Below are positions 23,241 to 31,857 of a stretch of 64,000 nt of DNA, one piece after another. The notes beneath the pieces are model-generated. The model did not search any database, was not told the origin of the DNA, and saw only the letters and a program-made list of their open reading frames with translations. Every line of letters begins with the position of its first letter. The stretch's first letter is position 1. The translations under genes and the position numbers were made by a program. Source of the DNA: Erythrobacter sp. BLCC-B19 (GTDB taxonomy: Bacteria > Pseudomonadota > Alphaproteobacteria > Sphingomonadales > Sphingomonadaceae); the NCBI RefSeq assembly GCF_028621955.1, contig NZ_CP117516.1, forward strand, positions 642,001 to 706,000, read 5' to 3'.

Positions 23241-25025
23241 ATGCGCTTTGTCACGTCGTCCCGCCGCGCTCTGCTTGTGAGCGCTTGCCTGTCGCTCGCG
23301 GCGCTCCCCGCCATCGCGCAGGACGCTGCCCCACCCGAAGACGAGACCGAGGCTGAGGCTGACGACCAGAGCGCCTATGATGCGGTGATCGTCACCGCCA
23401 CCCGCATCACCGCAGGCGGCGCCAAGGATGTGAAGCACTTCCGCTCGATTGCCCTGAGCGACTTTGCCGACGGCCTGCCCGATGCCACAAGCCTCACCGC
23501 CGAAGGGCTGCTCAGCGAGCACGATCTCGCCCTGCCCCCCGCCGGGCCATGCGAACAGCTGTTCTGCGTCGTCCCCCATGCGAAGCCTGCAAGCTGGGAT
23601 GCGGGCACGCAGTTCCTTGGCATCGGCTTCGACAGCAATGTCGATGCGGACAGCTACAAGGCCGAACCGCTGAGCCTGATCGCGGTAATCGACCGTTCCG
23701 GCTCGATGTCGGGGCCGCCCATCGCGCAGGTCAAGGCAGGGCTCCACGCCGCGCTCGACCAGATGCGCGAGGGCGACCGGTTCGGCATCGTCATCTATGG
23801 CAGCGACACGCGCGTGCATCAGCAGGTGGTCGATGTCGAAGGCAACCGCGCAGCGCTGCACCGCGCGATCGATGCCATCGAAATCAACGGCTCGACCTAT
23901 ATGGAAGCCGGGCTGAAACTCGGGTTCGAAACCGCCTTTGCCGAACTGGGCAGCAGCCGCGGCAAGACCCGCCTGATGCTGTTCACCGACGAGAACCCCA
24001 ATGTCGGCGATACCTCGGCGGCAGGCTTCATGGGGCAGGCGCTGGACGGGTCGCGCAAGGGCGTGGACATGACCACCATCGGGGTGGGCGATCACTTCCG
24101 CAGCGATCTGGCGGTGAAGATCTCGAGCGTGCGCGGCGGGAACATGTTCTTCCTGCCCTCCGCGGATTCGGGCAAGGCGCTGTTCGAGCGCGAGTTCGCC
24201 AACATGGTCAGCGCGGTCGCCTATGATCTGGTGCTTTCGATCGACCCGGCCGACGGGATGAAAGTCGGCGCGATCTATGGCGTGCCGGGCGAGGTGATCG
24301 CCGATGCGGGCGCCGGCACGGTGACAGTCACCATCGGCAGCGCCTTCCTGTCGAGCAATGGCGGCGGGATCTTCGCGACGCTGGAAGGCACGCCCGCCCA
24401 GCCGGGCAGCGCGCTGGCGCAGGTGTCGGTGACCTATACCGACGCGATCACCGACAAGCGCGAAAGCGATGCCAAGCCGGTGATCGCCGCCAGTGGCCCG
24501 CCGCCTGCCAATCTCGCCAAGGCCGAAATGCTGGTCGACCAGTTCCGCAGCACGCAGGCGGCGCTCACTGCCTATCACGAGAAAAACGACCCCGCCGCCG
24601 CCGCCAGCATCCTCGGCGATCTGTCGCAGCGCATGGCCGCCGCCGACATCGAGGGGCTGGGCGAGGAGCAGAAGCTGGTCGGCACGCTCCAGACCCGCGC
24701 GGCCAAGCTTGCCGGGCTGATGACCGACGGCAAGACCGAGCCTTACGAGGTCGTCGGCATCTGGCGCGTGGCGATGCACAAGGGGGTGGACGACATTTCG
24801 CGCGGCGACCGGGTCGAAATCACCCGCGACGGCGAATTTATCACCGAACGCACAAAGGGCCGCGCCGCCGGGGACGAAATCTATCAGGAGTTCGCCATCA
24901 ACGAACGGCAGTTGCACATCGAGGGCACCGATCTGGTGTTCAACTATCGCATCCGGGGCGACCGGCTGGTGCTGAAGAACGCGCTCGATGGGGTGGAAAT
25001 CCAGATGGTGCGCGAGGTCAGTTGA
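23241..25025 (+). CDS. Secreted von Willebrand factor A (VWA) domain protein
   Basis: 594 residues. A signal peptide ending about residue 27 (PAIAQ) is followed by an acidic stretch. The VWA domain begins near residue 140, with the metal-ion site DRSGSMS (Asp151-Ser157), then NGSTYMEAGL and MLFTDENPNVGD, so the MIDAS ligands look complete. Bacterial proteins of this kind are periplasmic or outer-membrane-linked adhesive or scaffold proteins, but the precise role is unknown. The C-terminal 150 residues form a separate region with WRVAMHKGVDDISRGDRVEITRDGEFI, possibly a small beta domain. Near residues 47-56 the stretch DAVIVTATRI resembles the opening of TonB-dependent receptors. Confidence 0.82.
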   Translation: MRFVTSSRRALLVSACLSLAALPAIAQDAAPPEDETEAEADDQSAYDAVIVTATRITAGGAKDVKHFRSIALSDFADGLPDATSLTAEGLLSEHDLALPPAGPCEQLFCVVPHAKPASWDAGTQFLGIGFDSNVDADSYKAEPLSLIAVIDRSGSMSGPPIAQVKAGLHAALDQMREGDRFGIVIYGSDTRVHQQVVDVEGNRAALHRAIDAIEINGSTYMEAGLKLGFETAFAELGSSRGKTRLMLFTDENPNVGDTSAAGFMGQALDGSRKGVDMTTIGVGDHFRSDLAVKISSVRGGNMFFLPSADSGKALFEREFANMVSAVAYDLVLSIDPADGMKVGAIYGVPGEVIADAGAGTVTVTIGSAFLSSNGGGIFATLEGTPAQPGSALAQVSVTYTDAITDKRESDAKPVIAASGPPPANLAKAEMLVDQFRSTQAALTAYHEKNDPAAAASILGDLSQRMAAADIEGLGEEQKLVGTLQTRAAKLAGLMTDGKTEPYEVVGIWRVAMHKGVDDISRGDRVEITRDGEFITERTKGRAAGDEIYQEFAINERQLHIEGTDLVFNYRIRGDRLVLKNALDGVEIQMVREVS

Positions 25026-25098
25026 GGCGCGGGCTTAAGCTCCGGTTCAAGCACGGAGGCGTTTGATGGCAGCGTGTCATCTGTGGGAGAACGATGCC

Positions 25099-25530
25099 AT
25101 GACCCTGCGCCTTTACGCCCCCGCCGCAATGATCGGACTTGCGGCATCGCTCGCCGCCTGCGCGCCGACCGATCCTGCCGTCGACGCCGCGCGCACCGCC
25201 GCCGCGATTGCGGATGCGCCTGCGGCCACGGTGAAGGGAGCAGGCGAGCGCTGCATCCCCCGCTCGCAAATCCGCCAGACCATCGTGCGATCGGACATGG
25301 TGATCGACTTCGAAATGCAGGGCGGGAAGGTCTATCGCAACACGCTCAGAAGCCGCTGCCCAAGCCTCGCCTTCGACCGGGCGATCACCTACGAAACCTC
25401 GATTGACCAGCTGTGCAGCCAGCAGATCGTCTATTCCCTGCAAAACATCGCCGGCGTGCCGCAACGCGGCGCAGGCTGCTCGCTGGGCGAGTTTGTGCCG
25501 GTCGAGTATGTGCGGAAAGCGAAGGGGTAG
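25099..25530 (+). CDS. Small lipoprotein of unknown function
   Basis: 143 residues. The lipoprotein signal has lipobox LAAC (Cys21). The mature protein has an alanine-rich start and then a compact part with four cysteines (RCIPRSQIRQ, SRCPSLAF, QLCSQQ, AGCSLGEF) that could form two disulfides. Proteins with this RCIP...RSRCP...C pattern occur across sphingomonads without known function. The ATG with GGGAGA eight bases upstream was chosen over an earlier in-frame start. It converges on the next gene with a seven-base gap. Confidence 0.75.
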   Translation: MTLRLYAPAAMIGLAASLAACAPTDPAVDAARTAAAIADAPAATVKGAGERCIPRSQIRQTIVRSDMVIDFEMQGGKVYRNTLRSRCPSLAFDRAITYETSIDQLCSQQIVYSLQNIAGVPQRGAGCSLGEFVPVEYVRKAKG

Positions 25531-25537
25531 GCCAGCC

Positions 25538-26254
25538 TCAGCCGACCGTTACGAACTGGCCGCTGCGGTCGACCTCATAGACCACACCCGGCCGGATCGC
25601 CTTGCCGTCCACCACCGCCGTCGCGAAGCGGGTGCTGCCGTCCTTGCCGCGATAGGTGCCGACCAGCAGCGCACCGAGATCGCCTGACAGGTGGTTATCC
25701 TCGAAAGCGATGGCGACGCCGCAGGTTCCGGCGTGCGCGCGCGCGGGGCCGCTCTTGATCAGATCAGGCAGGTAGTCACGCGCGATGGCCACGCCGCCGG
25801 TCGCGACGCGGGCCTCGGCGCCCTTTGCGTTGCGCCTGCGGGCAATGGCAACCGCCGCCGGGCGGGCGGACATCGCCTTGCCGTCCATGGTCGCCGCAAT
25901 GCCATAGGTGCCGCAGGTGGCATCGCCGCCTCTTGCGCAGATGGCCACCGACTCGTCGCCACCGACTGCATTACTTCCAGCCTGAGCAAAGACGACACAG
26001 CCAGCCCCTCCATTGGCGAGGCCCTTCTTGTTGTCCAATCCAGGCCCGCACATGGCGATCCCAGCCTTCTGGACATGCGCCTCTCCGACGATCCCGGCAC
26101 AGGCGATGCCGCCGAGCCCGGCATAGGCCTTGCCGCCGTCCCCGGTGATGACCGCAACAAAGGCTTCCGAGCTGCGGTCTATGCTCTCAGGAAACTTGCT
26201 GAAGCTGACGTCGACGATCTGGCTGCTGCCACCTGCAATATCCTCCTGATCCAT
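25538..26254 (-). CDS. Gly/Ala-rich protein with irregular GxAxAxxGG repeats, unknown function
   Basis: 238 residues with no signal peptide. From about residue 40 to 190 it consists of short, irregular segments of the type GGKAYAGLGGIACAG, ESVAICARGGDATCG and GGVAIARD. These alternate small residues with Gly-Gly turns, which suggests a stacked beta-solenoid. Several cysteines occur at turn positions. The last 50 residues are less repetitive (LLVGTYRGKDGSTRFATAVVDGK, then GVVYEVDRSGQFV). I do not recognise a named family. A good ribosome-binding site (AGGGGG) precedes the ATG. The transporter gene lies 18 bases upstream on the same strand. Confidence 0.65.
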   Translation of the reverse strand: MDQEDIAGGSSQIVDVSFSKFPESIDRSSEAFVAVITGDGGKAYAGLGGIACAGIVGEAHVQKAGIAMCGPGLDNKKGLANGGAGCVVFAQAGSNAVGGDESVAICARGGDATCGTYGIAATMDGKAMSARPAAVAIARRRNAKGAEARVATGGVAIARDYLPDLIKSGPARAHAGTCGVAIAFEDNHLSGDLGALLVGTYRGKDGSTRFATAVVDGKAIRPGVVYEVDRSGQFVTVG

Positions 26255-26272
26255 TGCCCCCCTTTCTTGGGC

Positions 26273-27601
26273 TTACCGCCCCTCTTCAAAGTTGCTCGGG
26301 TCGAGATCCAGCCCCGCACGGCCATCGGCGGCGGTGTGCGCCGGCGCGTGGGGGTGTTCGACCACCTCGGGCTCTTCGACTTCGAGCATCCCTTCCCACT
26401 TGGTGATCACCGCAGTCGCCACCGCATTGCCCACCACGTTGGTCGCGGTGCGGCCCATGTCGAGGAACTGGTCGATGGCAAGGATGATCGCCACGCCCTC
26501 GACCGGCAGGCCGAACATGGCAAGCGTGCCGGTGATCACCACAAGGCTCGCGCGCGGGACGGCGGCGATGCCCTTGGACGAGATCATCAGCGTCAGCAGG
26601 ATCATGATCTGGGTGCCGATGCTCAGCTCGATCCCGTAAGCCTGCGCGATGAAGATCGTCGCGAAGCTCATGTACATCATCGAACCGTCGAGATTGAACG
26701 AGTAGCCCAGCGGCAGCATGAAGCCTGAAATCCGGCGCGGCACGCCGAAGCGGTCGAGCTGTTCGAACAGCTTGGGCAGCGCGGCTTCGGATGAAGCGGT
26801 CGAAAAGGCGATCATCAGCGGCTGGCGGATATAGCGGATCAGCGCGAGGATGCGCCGCCCCAGGAACACCGCCCCCGCCCCCAGCAGGATCGCCCACAGC
26901 AGCACCAGCGAGAAATAGAATTCGAGCAGCAGCGTGAGGTAGGTGCCGAGGATCGACAGACCACTGGCGGCCACGACATTCGCCAGCGCGCCGAACACCG
27001 CTACGGGCGCATAGCGCATGACGTAGCCCGTCACTTGCAGCATCATCTCGGCGAGCGCATCCGCCCCCGTCACCAGCGCCTTGCCGCGATCGCCGATGGC
27101 CGACAGGGCGACCCCGGCAAAGATCGAGAAGACGAGGATTTGCAGGATGTTGTTGGTCGCCAGCGCCTCGACCGCGTTCTTGGGGAAGATCGAGAGGATG
27201 AAGTCGGTCGCCTTCAGCTCCTTGACCTCGCCCACCGCAGCGGTGGCAGCGGCAGCATCGGGGATCGGCGCGCCGACGCCGGGCTGGAACAGGTTGACCA
27301 GCACAAGGCCGAGGCCAATCGAGATCAGGCTCGCGGTGATGAACCACGTCAGCGCCCGCACCCCGATGCGGCCCAGCGCCGCGCTGTCGCCCATGTGGGC
27401 GATGCCGACGACGATGGTGGACAGCACCAGCGGCGCGACCAGCATCTTGATGAGGTTCAAAAAGATGTCGGACAGCAGCTTGAACCACGGAGCGATGTCG
27501 GCCTTGATCACATCGGCAGGGACGCTCTGGTTGAGCACCTGTCCGACGATCACGCCGAGCACCATGCCGACGAGGATATAGAGGGTCAGCTTGCGGTCCA
27601 T
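26273..27601 (-). CDS. Dicarboxylate/amino acid:cation symporter (DAACS family)
   Basis: 442-residue inner-membrane secondary transporter taking up acidic amino acids or C4-dicarboxylates with protons or sodium. Family marks are the serine-rich hairpin [52 protein letters not shown] and the closing ATNVVGNAVATAVITKWEG. Eight helices with two re-entrant loops fit. The substrate cannot be decided between glutamate/aspartate and dicarboxylates. It differs clearly from the dctA-like transporter at 35068-36450. dapE ends 24 bases from its start on the same strand. Confidence 0.93.
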   Translation of the reverse strand: MDRKLTLYILVGMVLGVIVGQVLNQSVPADVIKADIAPWFKLLSDIFLNLIKMLVAPLVLSTIVVGIAHMGDSAALGRIGVRALTWFITASLISIGLGLVLVNLFQPGVGAPIPDAAAATAAVGEVKELKATDFILSIFPKNAVEALATNNILQILVFSIFAGVALSAIGDRGKALVTGADALAEMMLQVTGYVMRYAPVAVFGALANVVAASGLSILGTYLTLLLEFYFSLVLLWAILLGAGAVFLGRRILALIRYIRQPLMIAFSTASSEAALPKLFEQLDRFGVPRRISGFMLPLGYSFNLDGSMMYMSFATIFIAQAYGIELSIGTQIMILLTLMISSKGIAAVPRASLVVITGTLAMFGLPVEGVAIILAIDQFLDMGRTATNVVGNAVATAVITKWEGMLEVEEPEVVEHPHAPAHTAADGRAGLDLDPSNFEEGR

Positions 27602-27625
27602 ATTCGCTCCCGTCCGCCGCGGCGG

Positions 27626-28777
27626 CTATTCTTCAATCGTTTCAAGCGCCAGCGCCGCCGCAGCGATGCGGGCATAGATGCGGGCGAGGACGGCCAGATC
27701 GGGGATCGCCACCGCCTCGTCGCGCTTGTGCATCGTCGCGTTGCACAGGCCGAATTCGATCACAGGGCATATACTGCGCAGGAACCGTGCATCGGATGTG
27801 CCGCCGGTGGTGGAAAGTTCGGGCGCGATGCCGGTCTCAGCCTCGACCGCTGCGCTCACCAGCTTGGAGAAGGCGCCCGGCTCGGTCAGGAAGGGTTCGC
27901 CCGAGATCACCGGGCGCGCGCTGCCGCCGTGCTTTTCGGCGATGGCGCAGACGCGGTCGGACAGGCTCTTGCCGGTGTGCAGGTCATTGAACCGGATCGA
28001 AATGCGCGCCGCCCCCGCCGCAGGGATAACGTTGTGCGCCTTGTTGCCGACATTGATGTCGGTGATTTCGAGGTTGCTCGGCTGGAACCACCTGGTGCCG
28101 GTATCCAGCGTCAGCGCGTCCAGCTCGGAGAGGATCGCCACCAGCTTGGGCAGCGGATTGTCGGCCAGATGCGGATAGGCGACGTGGCCTTGCGTTCCTT
28201 CCACGTCGATGAAGATGTTGACCGATCCGCGCCGCCCGATCTTCACCATGTCGCCCAGCCGGTTGACCGAGGTGGGCTCGCCGACAAGGCACAGGTCGGG
28301 GCGGATGCTCTCTGCCGCCATGTAATCGATCAGCGCGCGGGTGCCGTGGAGCGCCGGGCCTTCTTCATCGCCGGTGATGATGAAGCTGATCGTCCCCGCC
28401 TCCTGCGGAACTTCGGCGACGGCGGCGACCATCGCCGCGATCGCGCCCTTCATGTCGACCGCGCCGCGCCCGTGGAGCAGCTCGCCCCGCTCCTGCGGAT
28501 CAAAGGGGTCGGAGGCCCAGCCCTCACCCGGCGGCACCACATCGAGGTGCCCGGCAAAGGCGAAATGCTTCGACCCCGCCGGGCCGGGCCGGATCGCGAA
28601 GAGGTTTTCGACCGGGGCTTCGTCCGAACCCTCCGGCCCGTCCCCGCGCACAAAGCGGTGGACGGCAAAGCCCAGAGGGGACAGCATCGCTTCCATTTCG
28701 GCAAACACGGCGCCGGTTGCTGGCGTCACGGATGGCGCGGCGATCAGGCGCTTGGCAAGGTCGGTGACGTCAAGCAT
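27626..28777 (-). CDS. dapE: Succinyl-diaminopimelate desuccinylase
   Basis: 383-residue dinuclear-zinc M20 peptidase-type enzyme of the diaminopimelate/lysine pathway. FAGHLDVVPPGEGW carries the first His and Asp ligands and ITGDEEGPALHGT carries the catalytic and ligand glutamates. RRGSVNIFIDVEGTQGHVAYPHLADNP opens the dimerisation domain. STTGGTSDARFLRSICPVIEFG near the C-terminus is DapE-specific. It is divergent from the cupin gene with only 28 bases between starts. Confidence 0.96.
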   Translation of the reverse strand: MLDVTDLAKRLIAAPSVTPATGAVFAEMEAMLSPLGFAVHRFVRGDGPEGSDEAPVENLFAIRPGPAGSKHFAFAGHLDVVPPGEGWASDPFDPQERGELLHGRGAVDMKGAIAAMVAAVAEVPQEAGTISFIITGDEEGPALHGTRALIDYMAAESIRPDLCLVGEPTSVNRLGDMVKIGRRGSVNIFIDVEGTQGHVAYPHLADNPLPKLVAILSELDALTLDTGTRWFQPSNLEITDINVGNKAHNVIPAAGAARISIRFNDLHTGKSLSDRVCAIAEKHGGSARPVISGEPFLTEPGAFSKLVSAAVEAETGIAPELSTTGGTSDARFLRSICPVIEFGLCNATMHKRDEAVAIPDLAVLARIYARIAAAALALETIEE

Positions 28778-28805
28778 GGTGCTTGCCTAGCAGGAGTTTC
28801 CGGCA

Positions 28806-29273
28806 ATGCCCAAGCTTGATCTCACCGCGATTCCCCAAACCAATGCGACCGGCTATCCGCCGCCGTTTGACGCGGCGGTCGCAGGGCGCTGGTATCGCCG
28901 CCTCGCGCCGCCCGCGGGGCTGACGCTGATGGGGGCGAGCCATGTGACCCTCGCGCCGGGCGCCTTCTCCTCGCAGCGCCACTGGCACCGCGGGCAGGAC
29001 GAGCTGGTGGTGATGATCAGCGGCCATGCGGTGCTGATCGACGATCACGGCGAGACACCCGTGGGGCCGGGCGATGTGCTCGCCTTCCCGGCGGGGGAGG
29101 AAAACGGGCACCATCTGCACAACCGATCCGATGCGCCGTGCATCTTCGTCGCCGTCAGCGCAGGCGGGCGCGAGGCTGACAGCGGCGAATATTCCGACAT
29201 CGACATGGTGTTCGACGCTGAAGGCTATGCGCGCAAGGACGGCACCCGTTACGAGGCGCACCGCATCCCGTGA
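28806..29273 (+). CDS. Cupin-domain protein
   Basis: 155-residue small beta-barrel protein. The first cupin motif is the region SQRHWHRGQDELVVMISG (residues 59-76), with two His and one Glu as metal ligands. The second is PAGEENGHHLHNRSD with further His. The metal and substrate are unknown. The frame ends in GTGA shared with the LysE-type gene, so the two are coupled. Its promoter must lie within a 28-base gap or inside dapE. Confidence 0.85.
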   Translation: MPKLDLTAIPQTNATGYPPPFDAAVAGRWYRRLAPPAGLTLMGASHVTLAPGAFSSQRHWHRGQDELVVMISGHAVLIDDHGETPVGPGDVLAFPAGEENGHHLHNRSDAPCIFVAVSAGGREADSGEYSDIDMVFDAEGYARKDGTRYEAHRIP

Positions 29274-29890
29274 TCGACGCCGGGGTTGATTGGGCTGGCT
29301 TTGCGCTTGCGGTGCTGCTGATCGAGCTGACGCCGGGACCGAACATGGCGTGGATCGTCACGCTCACGCTCTCGCAAGGGCGGCGCGCGGGGCTCGGCGC
29401 GATTGCCGGGATTGCGCTGGGGCTGGCGGCCAATGCCGTCCTCAGTGTCATCGCGGCCAGCCTGATCCTCGGGCAGGGAGCAGGTCTTGAGCGCGCCGTA
29501 TCGCTGCTCGCGGCGGCGATGATGGCGTGGCTGGCGTGGGAGGCGTGGCGCGATGCGGGCATCAGTTCCACCGCACAGCCGCCGCGCAGCGATAGCCCGC
29601 GTCACGCGCTCGCAGGCTTTGTCATCAATTTCCTCAACCCCAAATCGGCGCTGTTCCTGATCACGGTCATGCCGCAGTTCGTGACCGGCGGACGACCGAG
29701 CCTTGGGCAAGGGCTGAGCCTTGCCGCAGTGAGCGTCACCATCGCCACCGCTGTCCACTGCGCGCTGGTGCTGGGGGCCGGACGCGCGCGGGGGGCGCTG
29801 ATGGCCGAGGCGCGGGCCAGGGCGGTGCGCCGGGTGCTGGCGCTGGCGATGCTGGGCGTGGGCGTGTGGTTCGCGTCGAAGGCGTTCTAG
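29270..29890 (+). CDS. LysE/RhtB-family amino-acid exporter
   Basis: 206-residue inner-membrane translocator with about six helices. The N-terminal signature ELTPGPNMAWIVTLTLSQGRRAGLGAI and the central GFVINFLNPKSALFLITVMPQF are diagnostic for the family. Export substrate is unknown; homologues export lysine, threonine, homoserine or other small molecules. It starts at a GTG overlapping the cupin stop. Its stop is nested with the stop of the convergent GST gene in CTAG. Confidence 0.92.
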   Translation: MIDAGVDWAGFALAVLLIELTPGPNMAWIVTLTLSQGRRAGLGAIAGIALGLAANAVLSVIAASLILGQGAGLERAVSLLAAAMMAWLAWEAWRDAGISSTAQPPRSDSPRHALAGFVINFLNPKSALFLITVMPQFVTGGRPSLGQGLSLAAVSVTIATAVHCALVLGAGRARGALMAEARARAVRRVLALAMLGVGVWFASKAF

Positions 29891-30549
29891 CGAACCACCT
29901 CGAACTGTTCGATCACCCATTCCTCACGCCCCGCCGCCTCGATCCATTCGCGCATCCAGTCATGCTCGGCGATGGCCTCAATATAGGCCTGGGCAAAGCC
30001 GGGAACGCCGATGCCATAGGTGACGAAGCGGGTGACGATCGGCGCGTAGAAGATATCCGCCGCACCAAAAGTGCCGAACAGGTATGGCCCCGCGCTGCCA
30101 TGGCGCGCGCGGGCTTCGGCCCACAGGGTGAGGATGCGGACGATATCGTGGCGGGTCGCGTCAGACAGGCCCGGCAGCTCCACCCGGCGGCGAATGTTCA
30201 TCGGCAGCTCGCGGCGCAGCGACTGGTAGCCCGAGTGCATCTCGGCCACCATCGCCCGCGCCATGCCGCGCGCGGCCTCTTCCTTCGGCCAGAACCGCGC
30301 CCGCCCGACCTTGTCGGCGAGGTATTCGAGGATCGCGAGGCTATCCCACACCACCGCATCGCCATCCCACAGGATCGGCACCTTGCCGCTGGAGGGCTGC
30401 ACCTCGCCCATGTCGTGCTTCAGCCGCTCCCACTCCTCCCCCATGATCGGCACGGTGAGCTCTTCGAAATGCAGGCCGGACTGCTTGACCGCCAGCCAGC
30501 CGCGAAGGCTCCAGCTGGAATAGTTCTTGTTGCCGATGATGAGTTTCAT
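29887..30549 (-). CDS. Glutathione S-transferase family protein
   Basis: 220-residue cytosolic protein. An N-terminal thioredoxin-like domain ([25 protein letters not shown], then [25 protein letters not shown]) is followed by a helical C-terminal domain ([25 protein letters not shown]). The active-site serine region SSWS at residues 10-13 resembles zeta/beta-like bacterial GSTs. It may detoxify electrophiles; the substrate is unknown. The MKLIIG start was chosen over an ATG five codons upstream because it opens directly on the first strand. Confidence 0.92.
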   Translation of the reverse strand: MKLIIGNKNYSSWSLRGWLAVKQSGLHFEELTVPIMGEEWERLKHDMGEVQPSSGKVPILWDGDAVVWDSLAILEYLADKVGRARFWPKEEAARGMARAMVAEMHSGYQSLRRELPMNIRRRVELPGLSDATRHDIVRILTLWAEARARHGSAGPYLFGTFGAADIFYAPIVTRFVTYGIGVPGFAQAYIEAIAEHDWMREWIEAAGREEWVIEQFEVVR

Positions 30550-30655
30550 GGGTCTGCGCTCCACCTGCGAGACGGTTTGTGAAGGCTCCCTAGGAATTCA
30601 GACTAGCGCTGTCGAGGCTGAACGGTTTATCGCAGGCGAACAAGGAGCCGCCGCG

Positions 30656-31075
30656 ATGACCCTGCCCCCCTTCCACCTCGCCTTCCCGGTCGACGATCTG
30701 GCCGAGGCCCGCCGCTTCTATGGCGGCGTGATGGGCTGCGGCGAAGGGCGGTCTTCGGAGGAATGGATCGACTTCGACTTCCACGGCCACCAGATCGTCG
30801 CCCACCTCGCGCCGGGCAAGGCGGGTGACCGCGCCAACACCCATGTCGACGGGCACGGCGTGCCGGTGCCGCATTTCGGGCTGGTGCTGTCGATGCCCGA
30901 CTGGGAAGCGCTGGCTGATCGGCTGCGGGCGGGGGCTGCGGATTTCGTGATCGAACCGACCATCCGCTTCAAGGGCCTGCCGGGCGAGCAGGCCACCATG
31001 TTCCTGCGCGACCCCAGCGGCAATGCGCTGGAGTTCAAGGCCTTCGCCGACCCCGCCAGCCTGTTCGCGACCTAG
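30656..31075 (+). CDS. VOC-family (glyoxalase/bleomycin-resistance-like) metalloprotein
   Basis: 139 residues of paired beta-alpha-beta-beta-beta units. The first metal-site His is in [26 protein letters not shown] second His pair lies in [14 protein letters not shown], and [10 protein letters not shown] starts the second module. [12 protein letters not shown] carries the last acidic ligand. The reaction is unknown, since the family includes lyases, dioxygenases and binding proteins. AAGGAG eight bases before the ATG fixes the start. Its stop is nested with that of the convergent gene in CTAG. Confidence 0.88.
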   Translation: MTLPPFHLAFPVDDLAEARRFYGGVMGCGEGRSSEEWIDFDFHGHQIVAHLAPGKAGDRANTHVDGHGVPVPHFGLVLSMPDWEALADRLRAGAADFVIEPTIRFKGLPGEQATMFLRDPSGNALEFKAFADPASLFAT

Positions 31076-31827
31076 AACTTCAGCCGCGACTGGAAGGTAT
31101 CGGCCACCGCATCGCCCGTCGCATTGCGCGCCGGTTCGAACTGCGCGCCTTCCTCCAGCATCTCGCACACCCTGGCATCGAGCGCCGGAGCGCCGCTGGA
31201 TTCGACAATCGTGCAGCCTGACACCGACCCGTCGGGCGCAACGCCAAGACGGAAGGCCACCACCCGCGCCGTCGCACCTGCGGTGGGCAGGTCGGAACGG
31301 GTGATCGACGGGAAGGACAGCGCCCGCGCGCGCACCACCGGGATCGTCGCCGGATCGCGCGGCTTGAGCTTGGCAGCGCAGTTCGTCATGGCGGTCAGAG
31401 CAGAGGGCAGTCCTGCAAGACCCATCGCGATCGGCGGCCCGCCTTCCAGCCTGATGGTCACCTCACCGCCCGTCCCCAGCGCGGCGCGCACGGTTTCGGT
31501 CGCCGCCGCCGTGAAGCCGGGTGTGCCGTCACTGGTGCGCGCGCCGCGGGCCTCGAAAGCCAGTGCGGCACCGTCGACTTCCAGAACGCCCGGCACCACG
31601 TCGCCTTGCGCGATGGTCATGTCCGGATGGTGCACGCGCCAGATGCTGCCGCCCTCGGCATTGATCGCAAGGAACAGGAATCCGCCGTCCGGCTGCCCCG
31701 AAACCGAGCAACTGGAGGGCGATTCCCGCACCGTCCATTCCAGCTGCGCGGGCGCGCCCTGCGCCAGGGCGGCAACCGGCACGGCCGCGATGGCCAGACC
31801 AGCGGCGCGGATCATCATGCGAACCAT
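31072..31827 (-). CDS. Secreted protein with TonB-type C-terminal domain
   Basis: 251 residues. A signal peptide ends near ALAQG (residue 20). An N-terminal region of about 150 residues is unassigned. The last 90 residues fit a TonB C-terminal domain: [37 protein letters not shown], then [10 protein letters not shown]. There is no membrane anchor with a proline-rich spacer. The layout, including a CAA-type cysteine just before the linker, matches the protein at 6648-7607, so the two look like distant paralogs. GAGGA precedes the chosen ATG. Confidence 0.65.
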   Translation of the reverse strand: MVRMMIRAAGLAIAAVPVAALAQGAPAQLEWTVRESPSSCSVSGQPDGGFLFLAINAEGGSIWRVHHPDMTIAQGDVVPGVLEVDGAALAFEARGARTSDGTPGFTAAATETVRAALGTGGEVTIRLEGGPPIAMGLAGLPSALTAMTNCAAKLKPRDPATIPVVRARALSFPSITRSDLPTAGATARVVAFRLGVAPDGSVSGCTIVESSGAPALDARVCEMLEEGAQFEPARNATGDAVADTFQSRLKF

Positions 31828-31857
31828 CGGGCACATTCCTCTCTGCCTGAAGCCCCC

